Shown one piece after another: positions 41,697 to 50,940 of a stretch of 64,000 nt of DNA; position 1 is the first letter of the stretch, and the number at the start of each line of letters is the position of its first letter. The notes under the pieces were generated by a model that saw nothing but the letters and a program-made list of their open reading frames with translations, ran no database searches and was not told the origin of the DNA. A program made the translations under genes and the position numbers. Source of the DNA: Streptomyces sp. B1I3 (GTDB lineage Bacteria; Actinomycetota; Actinomycetes; Streptomycetales; Streptomycetaceae); NCBI RefSeq assembly GCF_030816615.1, contig NZ_JAUSYD010000001.1, positions 4,362,501 to 4,426,500 on the forward strand, in the 5' to 3' direction.

Positions 41697-43097
41697 TCAT
41701 GCCGGACTGCCCGGCTTACCGCTCGCTGCCCCCGCTTGCTCGGCAAGGCGGCGGTGCTCGGCCGCCTTCCTTTCGTACAGGGCGGCCATCCGTAGGTGGT
41801 AGTCCGGGTCGTCCTGCTCGTAGACGTCAGGAACACCCGACTGGTCCTCGTCGAGCTCCTCCGCCTCGTACAGGGCCCGGTATCTGCGTACCCGGAGTTT
41901 CAGCAGTACACCGGAGAGTACGGCGGCAATGAGGGAACCGAGGAGCACCGCGGCCTTGACCTCGTTGATCATGTCCTCATCGCCCGTGAAAGCGAGCTCA
42001 CCGATGAGCAGCGAGACGGTGAAGCCGATTCCGGCGAGCGTGGCCACGGCGAAGACGTCCGCCCAGGCCAGGTCCTTGTTCAGCTCGGCCTTGGTGAACC
42101 GGCTGACCAGCCACGTACCGCCGAAGACGCCGACGGTCTTCCCGACGACCAGACCGAGAACCACGCCGAGGGTTTCGGGCCGGGTGAACACGCTTGCCAG
42201 GGCATCACCCTTGAGGGTGACACCCGCTGAGAAGAGCGCGAACAACGGCACGGCGATTCCGGCCGACAGGGGGCGCACCAGGTGTTCGATGCGTTCACCG
42301 GGGGACTGCGACTCGCCCTCGCGGCGCGTGCAGCGGAGCATGAGACCCATGGCCACACCGGCGATGGTGGCGTGGACGCCGCTGTTGTACATCAGTGCCC
42401 AGATGACCAGGGCGAGCGGTAGATGGATGTACCAGCCGCGGACGTCGGCGCGCAGCAGTACGTAGAAGACGACCAGGCCGGCGAAGGCCCCGCCGAGGGC
42501 CAGGAAGTCGATGGTGTCGGTGAAGAAGAGCGCGATGATCAGGATGGCGAACAGGTCGTCGACCACGGCGAGCGTCAGCAGGAAGGCACGCAGCGCCGAC
42601 GGCAGCGATGTGCCGATGACCGCGAGTACGGCGAGTGCGAAGGCGATGTCGGTGGCGGTGGGCACGGCCCAGCCGGCCGGGGAGCCCCCGCCGAGCACCG
42701 CAGTCAGGGCGTAGACGACGGCGGGAACGGCCATGCCGCACAGTGCCGCGGCCACGGGGAGGGCGGCGGCCCTGGGGTCCCGGAGTTCGCCCGCGACCAG
42801 TTCGCGCTTGAGCTCGACGCCGGCGACGAAGAAGAAGACGGCGAGCAGGCCGTCGGCCGCCCAGTGGGCCACGGACAGGTGGAGCCCCAGCGCTTCGGGA
42901 CCGAAGTGGAAATGGCCGACGGCCGCATAACTGGAGCCGAAGGCGTTCGCCCAGATCAGTGCTGCGACGGCTGCAGCCAGGAGGAGGACGCCACCGACCG
43001 TCTCGGCGCGCAGGGCGTCGGCGAGGTAATTCCGCTCGGGCAGGGAGAGCCTGCCGAGCAGGGTGCGGCGGGGGGGCGGGGGAGCGGGCGCGTCCAC
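41697..43097 (-). CDS. nhaA: Na+/H+ antiporter NhaA
   Basis: A 466-aa antiporter with about 12 membrane helices, exchanging internal sodium for protons. Recognisable segments include FFFVAGVELKRELV, GWAVPTATDIAFALAVLAVIG, the paired aspartates in TLAVVDDLFAILIIALFF that bind the ion, and GKTVGVFGGTWL. The hydrophilic tail (EAEELDEDQSGVPDVYEQDDPDYHL) is acidic. GTG 43097 was chosen because GGAGG lies 6 nt upstream; the first codons of the longer frame to 43142 do not resemble NhaA. Confidence 0.95.
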   Translation of the reverse strand: MDAPAPPPPRRTLLGRLSLPERNYLADALRAETVGGVLLLAAAVAALIWANAFGSSYAAVGHFHFGPEALGLHLSVAHWAADGLLAVFFFVAGVELKRELVAGELRDPRAAALPVAAALCGMAVPAVVYALTAVLGGGSPAGWAVPTATDIAFALAVLAVIGTSLPSALRAFLLTLAVVDDLFAILIIALFFTDTIDFLALGGAFAGLVVFYVLLRADVRGWYIHLPLALVIWALMYNSGVHATIAGVAMGLMLRCTRREGESQSPGERIEHLVRPLSAGIAVPLFALFSAGVTLKGDALASVFTRPETLGVVLGLVVGKTVGVFGGTWLVSRFTKAELNKDLAWADVFAVATLAGIGFTVSLLIGELAFTGDEDMINEVKAAVLLGSLIAAVLSGVLLKLRVRRYRALYEAEELDEDQSGVPDVYEQDDPDYHLRMAALYERKAAEHRRLAEQAGAASGKPGSPA

Positions 43098-43363
43098 GGG
43101 AGACCTCCGGTCGGGAACGGCAGCAACGGCATGGCGAAACACATGCCGACCAGACTTCCCGGCGCACCTGTGGAGATGTGTGTGCAGTTGTCGTTGACCA
43201 GCCGACTTGCTCCGCCGGCGAAGTCACCACTCTACCCGGGGTGCCGGACTCCGGCCGGGAGACGACCTGCGACACGGCCCGAGGTGCGGCCCGAGGCAGC
43301 GGGGCGGAGCGGTGGCCGGTGGGCCGGCCGGACGCAGCGGCTCAGTGACAGCGGTGAATGCGT
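43098..43363. other. intergenic region before nhaA, no gene
   Basis: This stretch holds the nhaA ribosome-binding site at its left edge and presumably its promoter. No inverted repeat or short gene stands out. Confidence 0.35.
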
Positions 43364-43398
43364 CGAGGGGCACCCGGCGCGGTGCCGGATGCCCCTCG
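43364..43398 (-). terminator. terminator of acsA
   Basis: A 15-bp stem with one C-A mismatch (43364-43378 with 43384-43398) and a 5-nt loop, 26 bp past the stop codon. Confidence 0.75.
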
Positions 43399-43424
43399 GA
43401 GTCGTACCGCGTCAGCCGTAGGGT

Positions 43425-45380
43425 TCAGTCCTCGGAGGGTGCTGTGGGGAGTTGTGTCTGGATCAGGGACATGACGGAGGAGTCGGTGAGGGTGGTGACG
43501 TCGCCGAGTTCGCGGTTCTCGGCGACGTCGCGCAGCAGGCGTCGCATGATCTTGCCGGAGCGGGTCTTGGGCAGTTCTGCGACGGGGAGGACGCGCTTGG
43601 GTTTGGCGATCGGGCCGAGTGTGGTGCCGACGTGGTTGCGGAGTTCGGCGACGAGGTCGTCGGAGGTGGTGGCGGTGCCGCGCAGGATCACGAAGGCGAC
43701 GATGGCCTGGCCGGTCGTCGGGTCGTTCGCGCCGACCACGGCCGCCTCGGCGACGGCCGGGTGGGAGACGAGGGCGGATTCGACCTCGGTGGTGGAGATG
43801 TTGTGGCCGGAGACGAGCATGACGTCATCGACGCGGCCCAGCAGCCAGATGTCGCCGTCCTCGTCCTTCTTGGCGCCGTCGCCGGCGAAGTACGTGCCCT
43901 CGAAGCGCGACCAGTAGGTGTCCAGGAAGCGCTGGTCGTCTCCCCAGATGGTGCGCAGCATCGAGGGCCACGGCTCGGTCAGTACGAGGTAGCCGCCTCC
44001 GCCGTCGGGGACCTCGCGGGCCTCGTCGTCGACGACGGTGGCGCAGATGCCGGGCAGGGCGCGCTGGGCGGATCCGGGCTTGGTCGCGGTCACCCCGGGC
44101 AGGGGGGAGATCATCATGGCGCCGGTCTCGGTCTGCCACCAGGTGTCCACGATCGGGCACCTGTCCGCGCCGATGTGCTTGCGGTACCACATCCAGGCCT
44201 CGGGGTTGATCGGCTCACCGACCGAACCAAGGACACGCAGCGAGGACAGGTCGAACGTGGCGGGGATGTCGTCCCCCCACTTCATGAACGTACGGATCGC
44301 GGTCGGCGCGGTGTAGAGGATCGTGACCCCGTACTTCTGGACGATCTCCCAGAACCGCCCCTGGTGCGGGGTGTCAGGAGTGCCCTCGTACATGACCTGG
44401 GTCGCCCCGTTGGCCAGCGGACCGTAGACGATGTAGGAGTGCCCGGTCACCCAGCCGATGTCGGCGGTGCACCAGTACACATCCGACTCCGGCTTGAGAT
44501 CGAAGACCGCATGATGCGTGTACGCCGCCTGGGTCAGGTAACCACCGGACGTGTGCAGAATGCCCTTGGGCTTACCCGTCGTACCCGAGGTGTACAGGAT
44601 GAACAGCGGCTGCTCCGCGTCGAACGCCTCGGGGGTGTGCTCGGCCGGCTGCCTGCCGGTGATCTCGTGCCACCACAGGTCACGGGAGTCGTCCCAGGCC
44701 ACCTCCTGACCGGTGCGGCGCACCACCAGGACGTGCTCGACACTCTTGAAACGCGAGACGGCGTCATCCACCGCGGGCTTGAGCGCGGACGCCTTGCCCC
44801 GCCGGTAACCACCGTCGGCGGTGATGACGACCTTGGCGTCCGCATCCTGGATGCGGGCGGCGATCGCGTCGGCCGAGAAACCACCGAAGACCACCGAGTG
44901 CGCCGCGCCGATGCGGGCGCAGGCCAGCATCGCGACGGCGGCTTCGGGGATCATGGGCAGGTAGACGGCGACCCGGTCGCCCTTGCCGACACCGAGCTCG
45001 CTCAGGGCGTTGGCCGCCCGGGAGACCTCGTCCTTCAGCTCGGCGTAGGTGATGGCGCGGCTGTCGCCGGGCTCGCCCTCGAAGTGGATGGCGACCCGGT
45101 CGCCGTTGCCCGCCTCGACGTGACGGTCCACGCAGTTGTACGCCACGTTGAGCTTGCCGTCCGCGAACCACTTGGCGAAGGGCGGATTGCTCCAGTCGAG
45201 CGTCTCGGTCGGCTCCGTGGCCCAGGTCAGGCGACGGGCCTGCTCGGCCCAGAAGCCCAGCCGGTCCGCCTCGGCCTGCTCGTACGCCTCCACCGTCACG
45301 TTGGCGTTCGCGGCCAGATCGGCAGGCGGTACGAACCGCCGCTCCTCCTTGAGCAGATTGGCCAGGCTTTCATTGCTCAC
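43425..45380 (-). CDS. acsA: acetyl-coenzyme A synthetase
   Basis: A 651-aa AMP-forming acetate-CoA ligase. Motifs in order: YTSGTTGKPKGI (P-loop A3), WCTADIGWVTGHSYIVYGPL, TWWQTETGAMMI (A5), and RSGKIMRR near the end, with the lysine that is acetylated to switch off the enzyme (A10). It feeds acetate into central metabolism. GTG 45380 has GGGAG 5 nt upstream and gives the usual N-terminus SNESLANLLKEERRF; the ATG at 45392 lacks a site. Confidence 0.97.
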   Translation of the reverse strand: MSNESLANLLKEERRFVPPADLAANANVTVEAYEQAEADRLGFWAEQARRLTWATEPTETLDWSNPPFAKWFADGKLNVAYNCVDRHVEAGNGDRVAIHFEGEPGDSRAITYAELKDEVSRAANALSELGVGKGDRVAVYLPMIPEAAVAMLACARIGAAHSVVFGGFSADAIAARIQDADAKVVITADGGYRRGKASALKPAVDDAVSRFKSVEHVLVVRRTGQEVAWDDSRDLWWHEITGRQPAEHTPEAFDAEQPLFILYTSGTTGKPKGILHTSGGYLTQAAYTHHAVFDLKPESDVYWCTADIGWVTGHSYIVYGPLANGATQVMYEGTPDTPHQGRFWEIVQKYGVTILYTAPTAIRTFMKWGDDIPATFDLSSLRVLGSVGEPINPEAWMWYRKHIGADRCPIVDTWWQTETGAMMISPLPGVTATKPGSAQRALPGICATVVDDEAREVPDGGGGYLVLTEPWPSMLRTIWGDDQRFLDTYWSRFEGTYFAGDGAKKDEDGDIWLLGRVDDVMLVSGHNISTTEVESALVSHPAVAEAAVVGANDPTTGQAIVAFVILRGTATTSDDLVAELRNHVGTTLGPIAKPKRVLPVAELPKTRSGKIMRRLLRDVAENRELGDVTTLTDSSVMSLIQTQLPTAPSED

Positions 45381-45502
45381 GACATCTCCCATTCCCAGGG
45401 TGTCCGTTGTGTCCCGGAGGACAGCTCATCAGGCCGCGGGCCAGGTGACAAGTGTCTGCCAGGAATTGGTTTAGACCTGTGTTTCGTGTATGGGGCCACG
45501 CA

Positions 45503-45543
45503 TCCCGCTTCCGCAAGCACTGGCGTGCGCTGCGGAAGCGGGA
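45503..45543 (-). terminator. terminator of the SulP-carbonic anhydrase gene
   Basis: A perfect 13-bp stem (45503-45515 with 45531-45543). The 15-nt loop contains a further small GCAC/GTGC stem. Confidence 0.8.
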
Positions 45544-45578
45544 ACCACAAGGTCTCACGGACCGGGAACGTGGGAGGT

Positions 45579-48164
45579 TCAGACGCCGACCGCTGTGTCG
45601 GGGGCCCCGTGAACCGCTCCGGAGCCGGCATAGGTGCGGGATTGGGCACTCGGCGGGGCGTGGGGGTCGGTGTCGGGTTCCGCACCGGGCGCGACCCGGG
45701 CGAAGACCTCGTCAGGTCCGGTTCCGGAACTGGCGCCTTCGGTGAGCAGGTAGGCCTGTGCTTCGCCGACGTGGAAATACATGCCGTGCAGTTGCAGTGT
45801 GCCGGCGGCGAGTCGGCGTGCCACCGAGTCGTGGGCGCGCAGGTGTTCCAGTTGCTGCACCACGTTGGTCAGACAGAGTTGCTCCACCGCGTCGGTGGGC
45901 AGTCTCCCGGCGATCCGTGCCCAGGAGTGATGACGCGAGCCCATGCGCTCGAGACTCGGCCGACCGTGCCGCAGCCAACGCCACAGGGGTGTCCGGGGTG
46001 TCTCCGGCGTGGCATCCAACAAGGCCTGCATGGCTCCGCATCCGGAGTGTCCGCAGACCGTGATGGACTCGACCTCCAGCACATCCACCGCGTACTCGAT
46101 CGCGGCAGCCACGGAGTCGTCATTGCTTTCCGTGCTCTCGGCGTCCGGAGGCGGCACGAGATTGCCGACGTTCCGTACGGTGAAGAGGTCGCCCGGGCCA
46201 CTCGCCGTGATCATGCTGGTGACCAGACGGGAATCGGCGCAGGTGATGAACAACTGGGAGGGCCGTTGGCCTTCGGCCGCCAGCCGGGCCAGCTCTTCAC
46301 GAACCAGCGGTGCCGTGGTGCGCTGAAACGAACTGAGGCCGCTGAGCAGCCGGTGACGGCTCGGCCGACCGTGTGCGGAGGTTGTTGCTGCACCTGGCGA
46401 TGCTGCTGCCGGGGCGGACCGGGAGGCGGCCGGCGACATGGGGACGCCGGTGGCGCCGATGATGCCGGCCCCCGGGGCAGCATCGACGACGGTGGGATGG
46501 GGCCGGTCGTGACAGTGGTGGTTGCGCCATGGCGTCCACGGCCGGCAGCAGGAATGGGCAGCTGACGCGGGCTCGGCGATCCGGCCGCCCGAGCGCCCGG
46601 TGAGGACGATGTTGCTGCCCAGGGCGGTCCGGGCGGTGTGCCAGTCCTGAATGGTCTCGTACGCCGCGTGGTCCATGAAGAACCCGTCCAGCTCCAGGAT
46701 CACGTCGGCACCTTCCGGCAGCTGGTTGAGCAACCGGCTGAGCCGGGGGACCGCCAGGAAGGTCAGCTGCCCACGGACGGACACGAGGAACCGGCCGTCC
46801 TGTTCCGTCACGGTGATCCGCGTGCGGGCCAGCCGATGCAGAGCGATGGCCACCGCCACGAGGATGCCGATCGCCACGCCCACCAGCACACCCGCGATGA
46901 TCACACCGGTGATCGTGGCCCCGTAGACCAGGAATTCACGGTGTCTGTGGACATTGCGGATGTGGGCGAAGCTGACCATCTGGATGCCTACGACCATCAC
47001 CAGGGCGGCGAGGGCGGCCAGGGGAATCCATTCGAGCGCAGTGACGAGCAGCACGGCAGCCAGCAACATCCATACCCCGTGCAGCACCGTGGCGGCGCGG
47101 CCTGTCGCTCCTGCCCGCACATTCGCCGAACTGCGTACGGCGCCTCCGGACACGGCGAGCCCGCCGAACATTCCGGACAGTGCGTTGGCGATGCCCTGGG
47201 CCCGGAGTTCTCGGTCGAGGTCGGACCGCTTGACGGGCGGGGACGGCGTCGAGCCGTCCCTGGACGCGGCCGATGCCCGGTCGGCAGCCAGTTTGTCGAC
47301 GGACACCGCTGCCAGCAGCGATTCCAGACTGGCGACGAGCATGACTGTGAACACCGCGGTGGCGAGCGCTGCCACCGGACCGTGCGGCAGTTCGGCGAAG
47401 GCGTGCGAGCTCCATGACGGCAGATCGACCCGGGCGATCCCGGGGGTGGCCGCGGCTGCGACGGCCGTTGCGACTCCGACGGCGACGAGTGCGGCGGGAA
47501 TGCGGCCGAGCACCGTCCCGACGCGCCCGGGAAGCCGCGGCCACACGATGAGAAGGGCGATGGTCAGTGCGCCGATGGAGGGAGCGGCGGGGCTGATCTG
47601 CGCCAACTGGGCGGGAAGCGCCCAAGCGTTGTCGAGGGCGGAACTCTGTGGCGTGCCGCCGAGCACCACGTGCATTTGGGCGAGCGCGATGGCCACGCCG
47701 ATACCCGCGAGCGTGCCGTGCACGATGGCGGGGCTGACGGCAAGGGCGCTGCGGGCGGCTCTCAGTGATCCCAACAGGATCTGGAGGAGCCCTGCGCCGA
47801 CGGTGATCGCGCAGGTGGTACGCCAGCCGTAGATCTGGATCAACTCGGCGGTGACCACGGTCAACCCGGCGGACGGGCCGCTTACCTGAAGGGGTGTACC
47901 GCCGAGCAGCCCGGCGACGATGCCGCCGATGGCCGCGGAGACGAGGCCGGCTGCGAGCGGGGCGTCCATGGCGACGGCGAGGCCGAGCGACATGGGGACG
48001 GCGATCAGGAAAACGGTGATGGACGCGGACAGGTCGGCGCCTGAAATGCGGTAACGGCGGCCGTGGACCGGTGGCGGACTGTGAGGGCGCTTGAGTCCCG
48101 ACGAGCGGGAAGGGCGCGAGCTGCAAGATGAGTGGTCGTTGCGTGTAGGGGCACAGGCAGGCAT
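45579..48164 (-). CDS. SulP-family anion transporter fused to beta-carbonic anhydrase
   Basis: An 861-aa fusion. Residues about 40-430 are the SulP transporter with 10-12 membrane helices (SITVFLIAVPMSLGLAVAMDAPLAAGL and VSGPSAGLTVV are family marks). Residues about 440-530 form a STAS domain. After a linker, about 620-800 is a beta-class carbonic anhydrase with zinc ligands in FITCADSRL and CGHSGCGAM. The likely role is bicarbonate uptake or export coupled to CO2 hydration at the membrane. The start ATG 48164 follows GGAGGAG. Confidence 0.92.
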   Translation of the reverse strand: MPACAPTRNDHSSCSSRPSRSSGLKRPHSPPPVHGRRYRISGADLSASITVFLIAVPMSLGLAVAMDAPLAAGLVSAAIGGIVAGLLGGTPLQVSGPSAGLTVVTAELIQIYGWRTTCAITVGAGLLQILLGSLRAARSALAVSPAIVHGTLAGIGVAIALAQMHVVLGGTPQSSALDNAWALPAQLAQISPAAPSIGALTIALLIVWPRLPGRVGTVLGRIPAALVAVGVATAVAAAATPGIARVDLPSWSSHAFAELPHGPVAALATAVFTVMLVASLESLLAAVSVDKLAADRASAASRDGSTPSPPVKRSDLDRELRAQGIANALSGMFGGLAVSGGAVRSSANVRAGATGRAATVLHGVWMLLAAVLLVTALEWIPLAALAALVMVVGIQMVSFAHIRNVHRHREFLVYGATITGVIIAGVLVGVAIGILVAVAIALHRLARTRITVTEQDGRFLVSVRGQLTFLAVPRLSRLLNQLPEGADVILELDGFFMDHAAYETIQDWHTARTALGSNIVLTGRSGGRIAEPASAAHSCCRPWTPWRNHHCHDRPHPTVVDAAPGAGIIGATGVPMSPAASRSAPAAASPGAATTSAHGRPSRHRLLSGLSSFQRTTAPLVREELARLAAEGQRPSQLFITCADSRLVTSMITASGPGDLFTVRNVGNLVPPPDAESTESNDDSVAAAIEYAVDVLEVESITVCGHSGCGAMQALLDATPETPRTPLWRWLRHGRPSLERMGSRHHSWARIAGRLPTDAVEQLCLTNVVQQLEHLRAHDSVARRLAAGTLQLHGMYFHVGEAQAYLLTEGASSGTGPDEVFARVAPGAEPDTDPHAPPSAQSRTYAGSGAVHGAPDTAVGV

Positions 48165-48249
48165 GGTCCCGTCTCCTCCGGGGCAGCGCGGTCGCGTAGT
48201 CGATAGGGGCGCGGCCGTGGGTCACGGCATGCAGCGGCGGAATTTGGCA

Positions 48250-48370
48250 ACTCTCGGTAAATGAATCGTAATGGAGAGTAAAGAAAAGTGTCCATGCTTT
48301 CGAGCAATTGGCCCTCTTTGTCACTCTTATCAGTGAATAAGCATCTTTTCATCTGATTTGATCGTCCGAT
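48250..48370. promoter_or_regulatory. AT-rich promoter region between divergent genes
   Basis: Within the 285-bp gap, roughly 48250-48370 is unusually AT-rich for this genome (runs such as GAGAGTAAAGAAAAG and TGAATAAGCATCTTTTC). It probably contains promoters for the transporter and the lipoprotein genes; I cannot place them more exactly. Confidence 0.4.
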
Positions 48371-48449
48371 CTTCCAGGGTTGCGTGCGACGTTGGTCGCG
48401 CCGTCTCGGCACAACGACGCACGACTCCTGGAAGAAAGAGGGTGGACGG

Positions 48450-49769
48450 ATGATGGCCGCCACGAAGGCGCTCACCCTGAGCACTGTGGCCCTGGCGCTG
48501 ATCGCGGGCCTGGCCGGCTGCTCGGGCCCGGACGGGACCGGTTCGCCGGTGAGGAAGAAGGGCGCGCCGGGCCTGGAGGAGGGCTCTCCGGCCGCAGCCC
48601 CCAAGGGTGCCGTCAAACTCATCGGTGACGGCTCCACCGCTTACACCGGGACGCAGCCGAGGCTCCCCGTGGTCAAGCGCCTGAAGCCGGGCCAGAAGCC
48701 GCCGCAGTTCGTGGTGTTCTCGTGGGACGGTGCGGGGGAGGACAGCCAGAAGCTGTTCTCGCATTTCCGCGCGGTGGCGAAGAAGTACGACGCGAAGATG
48801 ACCTACTTCCTCAGTGGCGTGTACCTCCTGCCGGAGGAGAAGAAGGCTCTCTACGACCCGCCCCAGCACTCCGTGGGCCGATCCGACATCGGATTCAATG
48901 ACACCGAGGGCATTCGCGACACGCTGACGGAGCTACGTGGCGCGTGGCAGGAGGGCAACGAGATCGGCACCCACTTCAACGGGCATTTCTGCGGCCCGGA
49001 CGGCGGGGTCGGGACCTGGTCGGTCGAGGAGTGGAAGAGTGAGATCAGCCAGGCCAAGTCCTTCGTGAAGAGCTGGAAGACCAACACCCCGGCTCTCAAG
49101 GGCGAAGCTCCGCTGCCCTTCGACTACGACAAGGAACTCGTCGGCGCCCGTACGCCCTGCCTGGAAGGGCAGCAGAACATGGTCGCCGCGGCGCGGACCA
49201 TGGGGTTCCGCTACGACTCCAGTGGTGTCGGCAACCAGGTGTGGCCTGCGAAGAAGCAGGGGATCTGGGATCTCCCCCTCCAACTCGTCCCGGTTCCCGG
49301 GCGCGCCTTCGAAACTCTCTCAATGGACTACAACTTCATGTTCAACCAGTCAGGCACGACGCAGGGGGATCCGAACCGGCACGCGTACTGGGGGCAACAG
49401 ATGCGCGACGGCCTGCTCCAGGCATTCGACCGCGCCTACAAGGGGAACCGGGCCCCGCTGATCATCGGGAACCACTTCGAGTCCTGGAACGGTGGCACGT
49501 ACATGCGTGCTGTCGAAGAAACGATCAGGACCGTCTGCACCCAGCAGGACGTGCGCTGCGTCTCCTTCCGTCAGCTGGCCGACTGGCTGGACGCACAGGA
49601 CCCGGCGGTGCTCGCCAGACTCCGGACGCTGAAGGTCGGGCAGAGCCCCGAGCCCGGGTGGACGGCATTCCTCGCCAGTGGCGTTCCGGGCAGGCCCGCA
49701 GTCAGCCCGATCCCCGCCAAACCGGCGGACCAGCCGGCAGGCAAGGGCGCTGACAGGAGTGCGGACTAG
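48450..49769 (+). CDS. lipoprotein with a polysaccharide-deacetylase-like (NodB) domain
   Basis: A 439-aa protein. The signal peptide ends in a lipobox (LALIAGLAGC, cysteine about residue 24), so it should be anchored to the membrane outside. Deacetylase-like motifs follow: VVFSWDGAGED (in place of the usual TFDDG), GTHFNGHF (HxxxH metal ligands), GARTPCL (RxP) and IIGNHFESW near the end. It probably removes acetyl groups from a wall polymer, but the altered first motif makes activity uncertain. ATG 48450 follows GAGGG; the longer frame from 48384 lacks a signal peptide start. Confidence 0.82.
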   Translation: MMAATKALTLSTVALALIAGLAGCSGPDGTGSPVRKKGAPGLEEGSPAAAPKGAVKLIGDGSTAYTGTQPRLPVVKRLKPGQKPPQFVVFSWDGAGEDSQKLFSHFRAVAKKYDAKMTYFLSGVYLLPEEKKALYDPPQHSVGRSDIGFNDTEGIRDTLTELRGAWQEGNEIGTHFNGHFCGPDGGVGTWSVEEWKSEISQAKSFVKSWKTNTPALKGEAPLPFDYDKELVGARTPCLEGQQNMVAAARTMGFRYDSSGVGNQVWPAKKQGIWDLPLQLVPVPGRAFETLSMDYNFMFNQSGTTQGDPNRHAYWGQQMRDGLLQAFDRAYKGNRAPLIIGNHFESWNGGTYMRAVEETIRTVCTQQDVRCVSFRQLADWLDAQDPAVLARLRTLKVGQSPEPGWTAFLASGVPGRPAVSPIPAKPADQPAGKGADRSAD

Positions 49770-49839
49770 CAAGCGTCCTCCTGCGGGCCTGCCCGCCCTG
49801 CCGTAGGTCACCGGCTGGTCAGGGCGCATATCCGGAGCC

Positions 49840-50838
49840 TCAGGCGGGCTGGTCGACGACGGCTTCCCGGCGCTCCTGTTCGTGCAGAACGAAGGCGGGG
49901 TCGACCTGGGCTGCCAGGTCGGCCCCCGTCTTCTCGTTGCCCCAGCTCTCCGCGTTCTTGAGGTGGAAATGCACCATCTGACGCGTGTACCGCTCCCAGT
50001 CGCGATCGGCGTAGGAGTCCTCCGCGGCGTTCTGGAGAGTCTGCAACGCCATACGGTTGTCCGCCTCCAGCAGGTCGAACGGGGCCGGTCGCCCCTTCTC
50101 CATCGTCCTGACCCAGTCGGAGTGCCCGACACCGACCAGTAGGTCGTCGCCGACCTCTGCGCGCAGGAAGTCGAGGTCGTCCGGGCCCTGCACCTTGTTG
50201 CCGACGACCTTCAGGGCGACGCCGAAGTCGCGTGCGTATTCCTTGTACTGGCGGTACACCGAAACACCCTTCCGGGTGGGTTCGGCGACCAGGAACGTCA
50301 TGTCGAAGCGGGTGAACATCCCTGATGCGAAGGAATCCGATCCCGCTGTCATGTCGACCACCACGTACTCGTCCGGCCCGTCGACCAGGTGGTTGAGACA
50401 CAGCTCCACCGCGCCGACCTTGGAGTGGTAACAGGCCACCCCGAGATCCGCCTCGGTGAACGGGCCGGTCACCATGAGCCGGATGTCCCCGTGGTCCAGG
50501 CGGACCGTGGTCGCGCAGGCGTCGTAGATGGGGTTGTCCTCGCGTACGCGCAGCAGGCGCGAACCCTCGCCCGGTGGTGTCGTCTTGATCATTGTCGCGG
50601 CGGATGCGATGCGGGGGTTGCTGCCGCGCAGGTAGTTCTTGATGAGAGGCAGCTGCGCGCCCATCGCCGGCAGGGCGCCGGCCTCCCTGTCGTCGAGACC
50701 CAGAGCGGTCGCGAGGTGCTGGTTGATGTCGGCGTCCACGGCGACGACATGGGCTTCGTTGGCGGCGAGGTGTCGGATGAAGAGCGAGGACAGCGTGGTC
50801 TTGCCGCTGCCGCCCTTCCCCACGAAAGCGATCTTCAT
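49840..50838 (-). CDS. CooC-like P-loop ATPase (MinD/ParA superfamily)
   Basis: A 332-aa ATPase. The deviant Walker A is FVGKGGSGKTTLSSLFIRHLA, followed by VVAVDADINQHLATALG and, later, VVVDMTAGSDSFASGMFTRFD. CooC proteins load nickel into carbon monoxide dehydrogenase, but no such enzyme is visible nearby and the metal-binding CxC of CooC is not evident. The function is open. Starts at ATG 50838 with AGGTG close upstream; TACCCT further upstream may be the -10 box. Divergent from the Fic-like gene. Confidence 0.85.
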   Translation of the reverse strand: MKIAFVGKGGSGKTTLSSLFIRHLAANEAHVVAVDADINQHLATALGLDDREAGALPAMGAQLPLIKNYLRGSNPRIASAATMIKTTPPGEGSRLLRVREDNPIYDACATTVRLDHGDIRLMVTGPFTEADLGVACYHSKVGAVELCLNHLVDGPDEYVVVDMTAGSDSFASGMFTRFDMTFLVAEPTRKGVSVYRQYKEYARDFGVALKVVGNKVQGPDDLDFLRAEVGDDLLVGVGHSDWVRTMEKGRPAPFDLLEADNRMALQTLQNAAEDSYADRDWERYTRQMVHFHLKNAESWGNEKTGADLAAQVDPAFVLHEQERREAVVDQPA

Positions 50839-50940
50839 GTTCACCTAGGGTAGTTGGTCAATCGCTGTAAGTTCTCATGCTTGGTGAAGAAGACCACTCT
50901 CGCGGGGTATCGGCGCACGGGGCGCGTAGCCTCCCTACTT

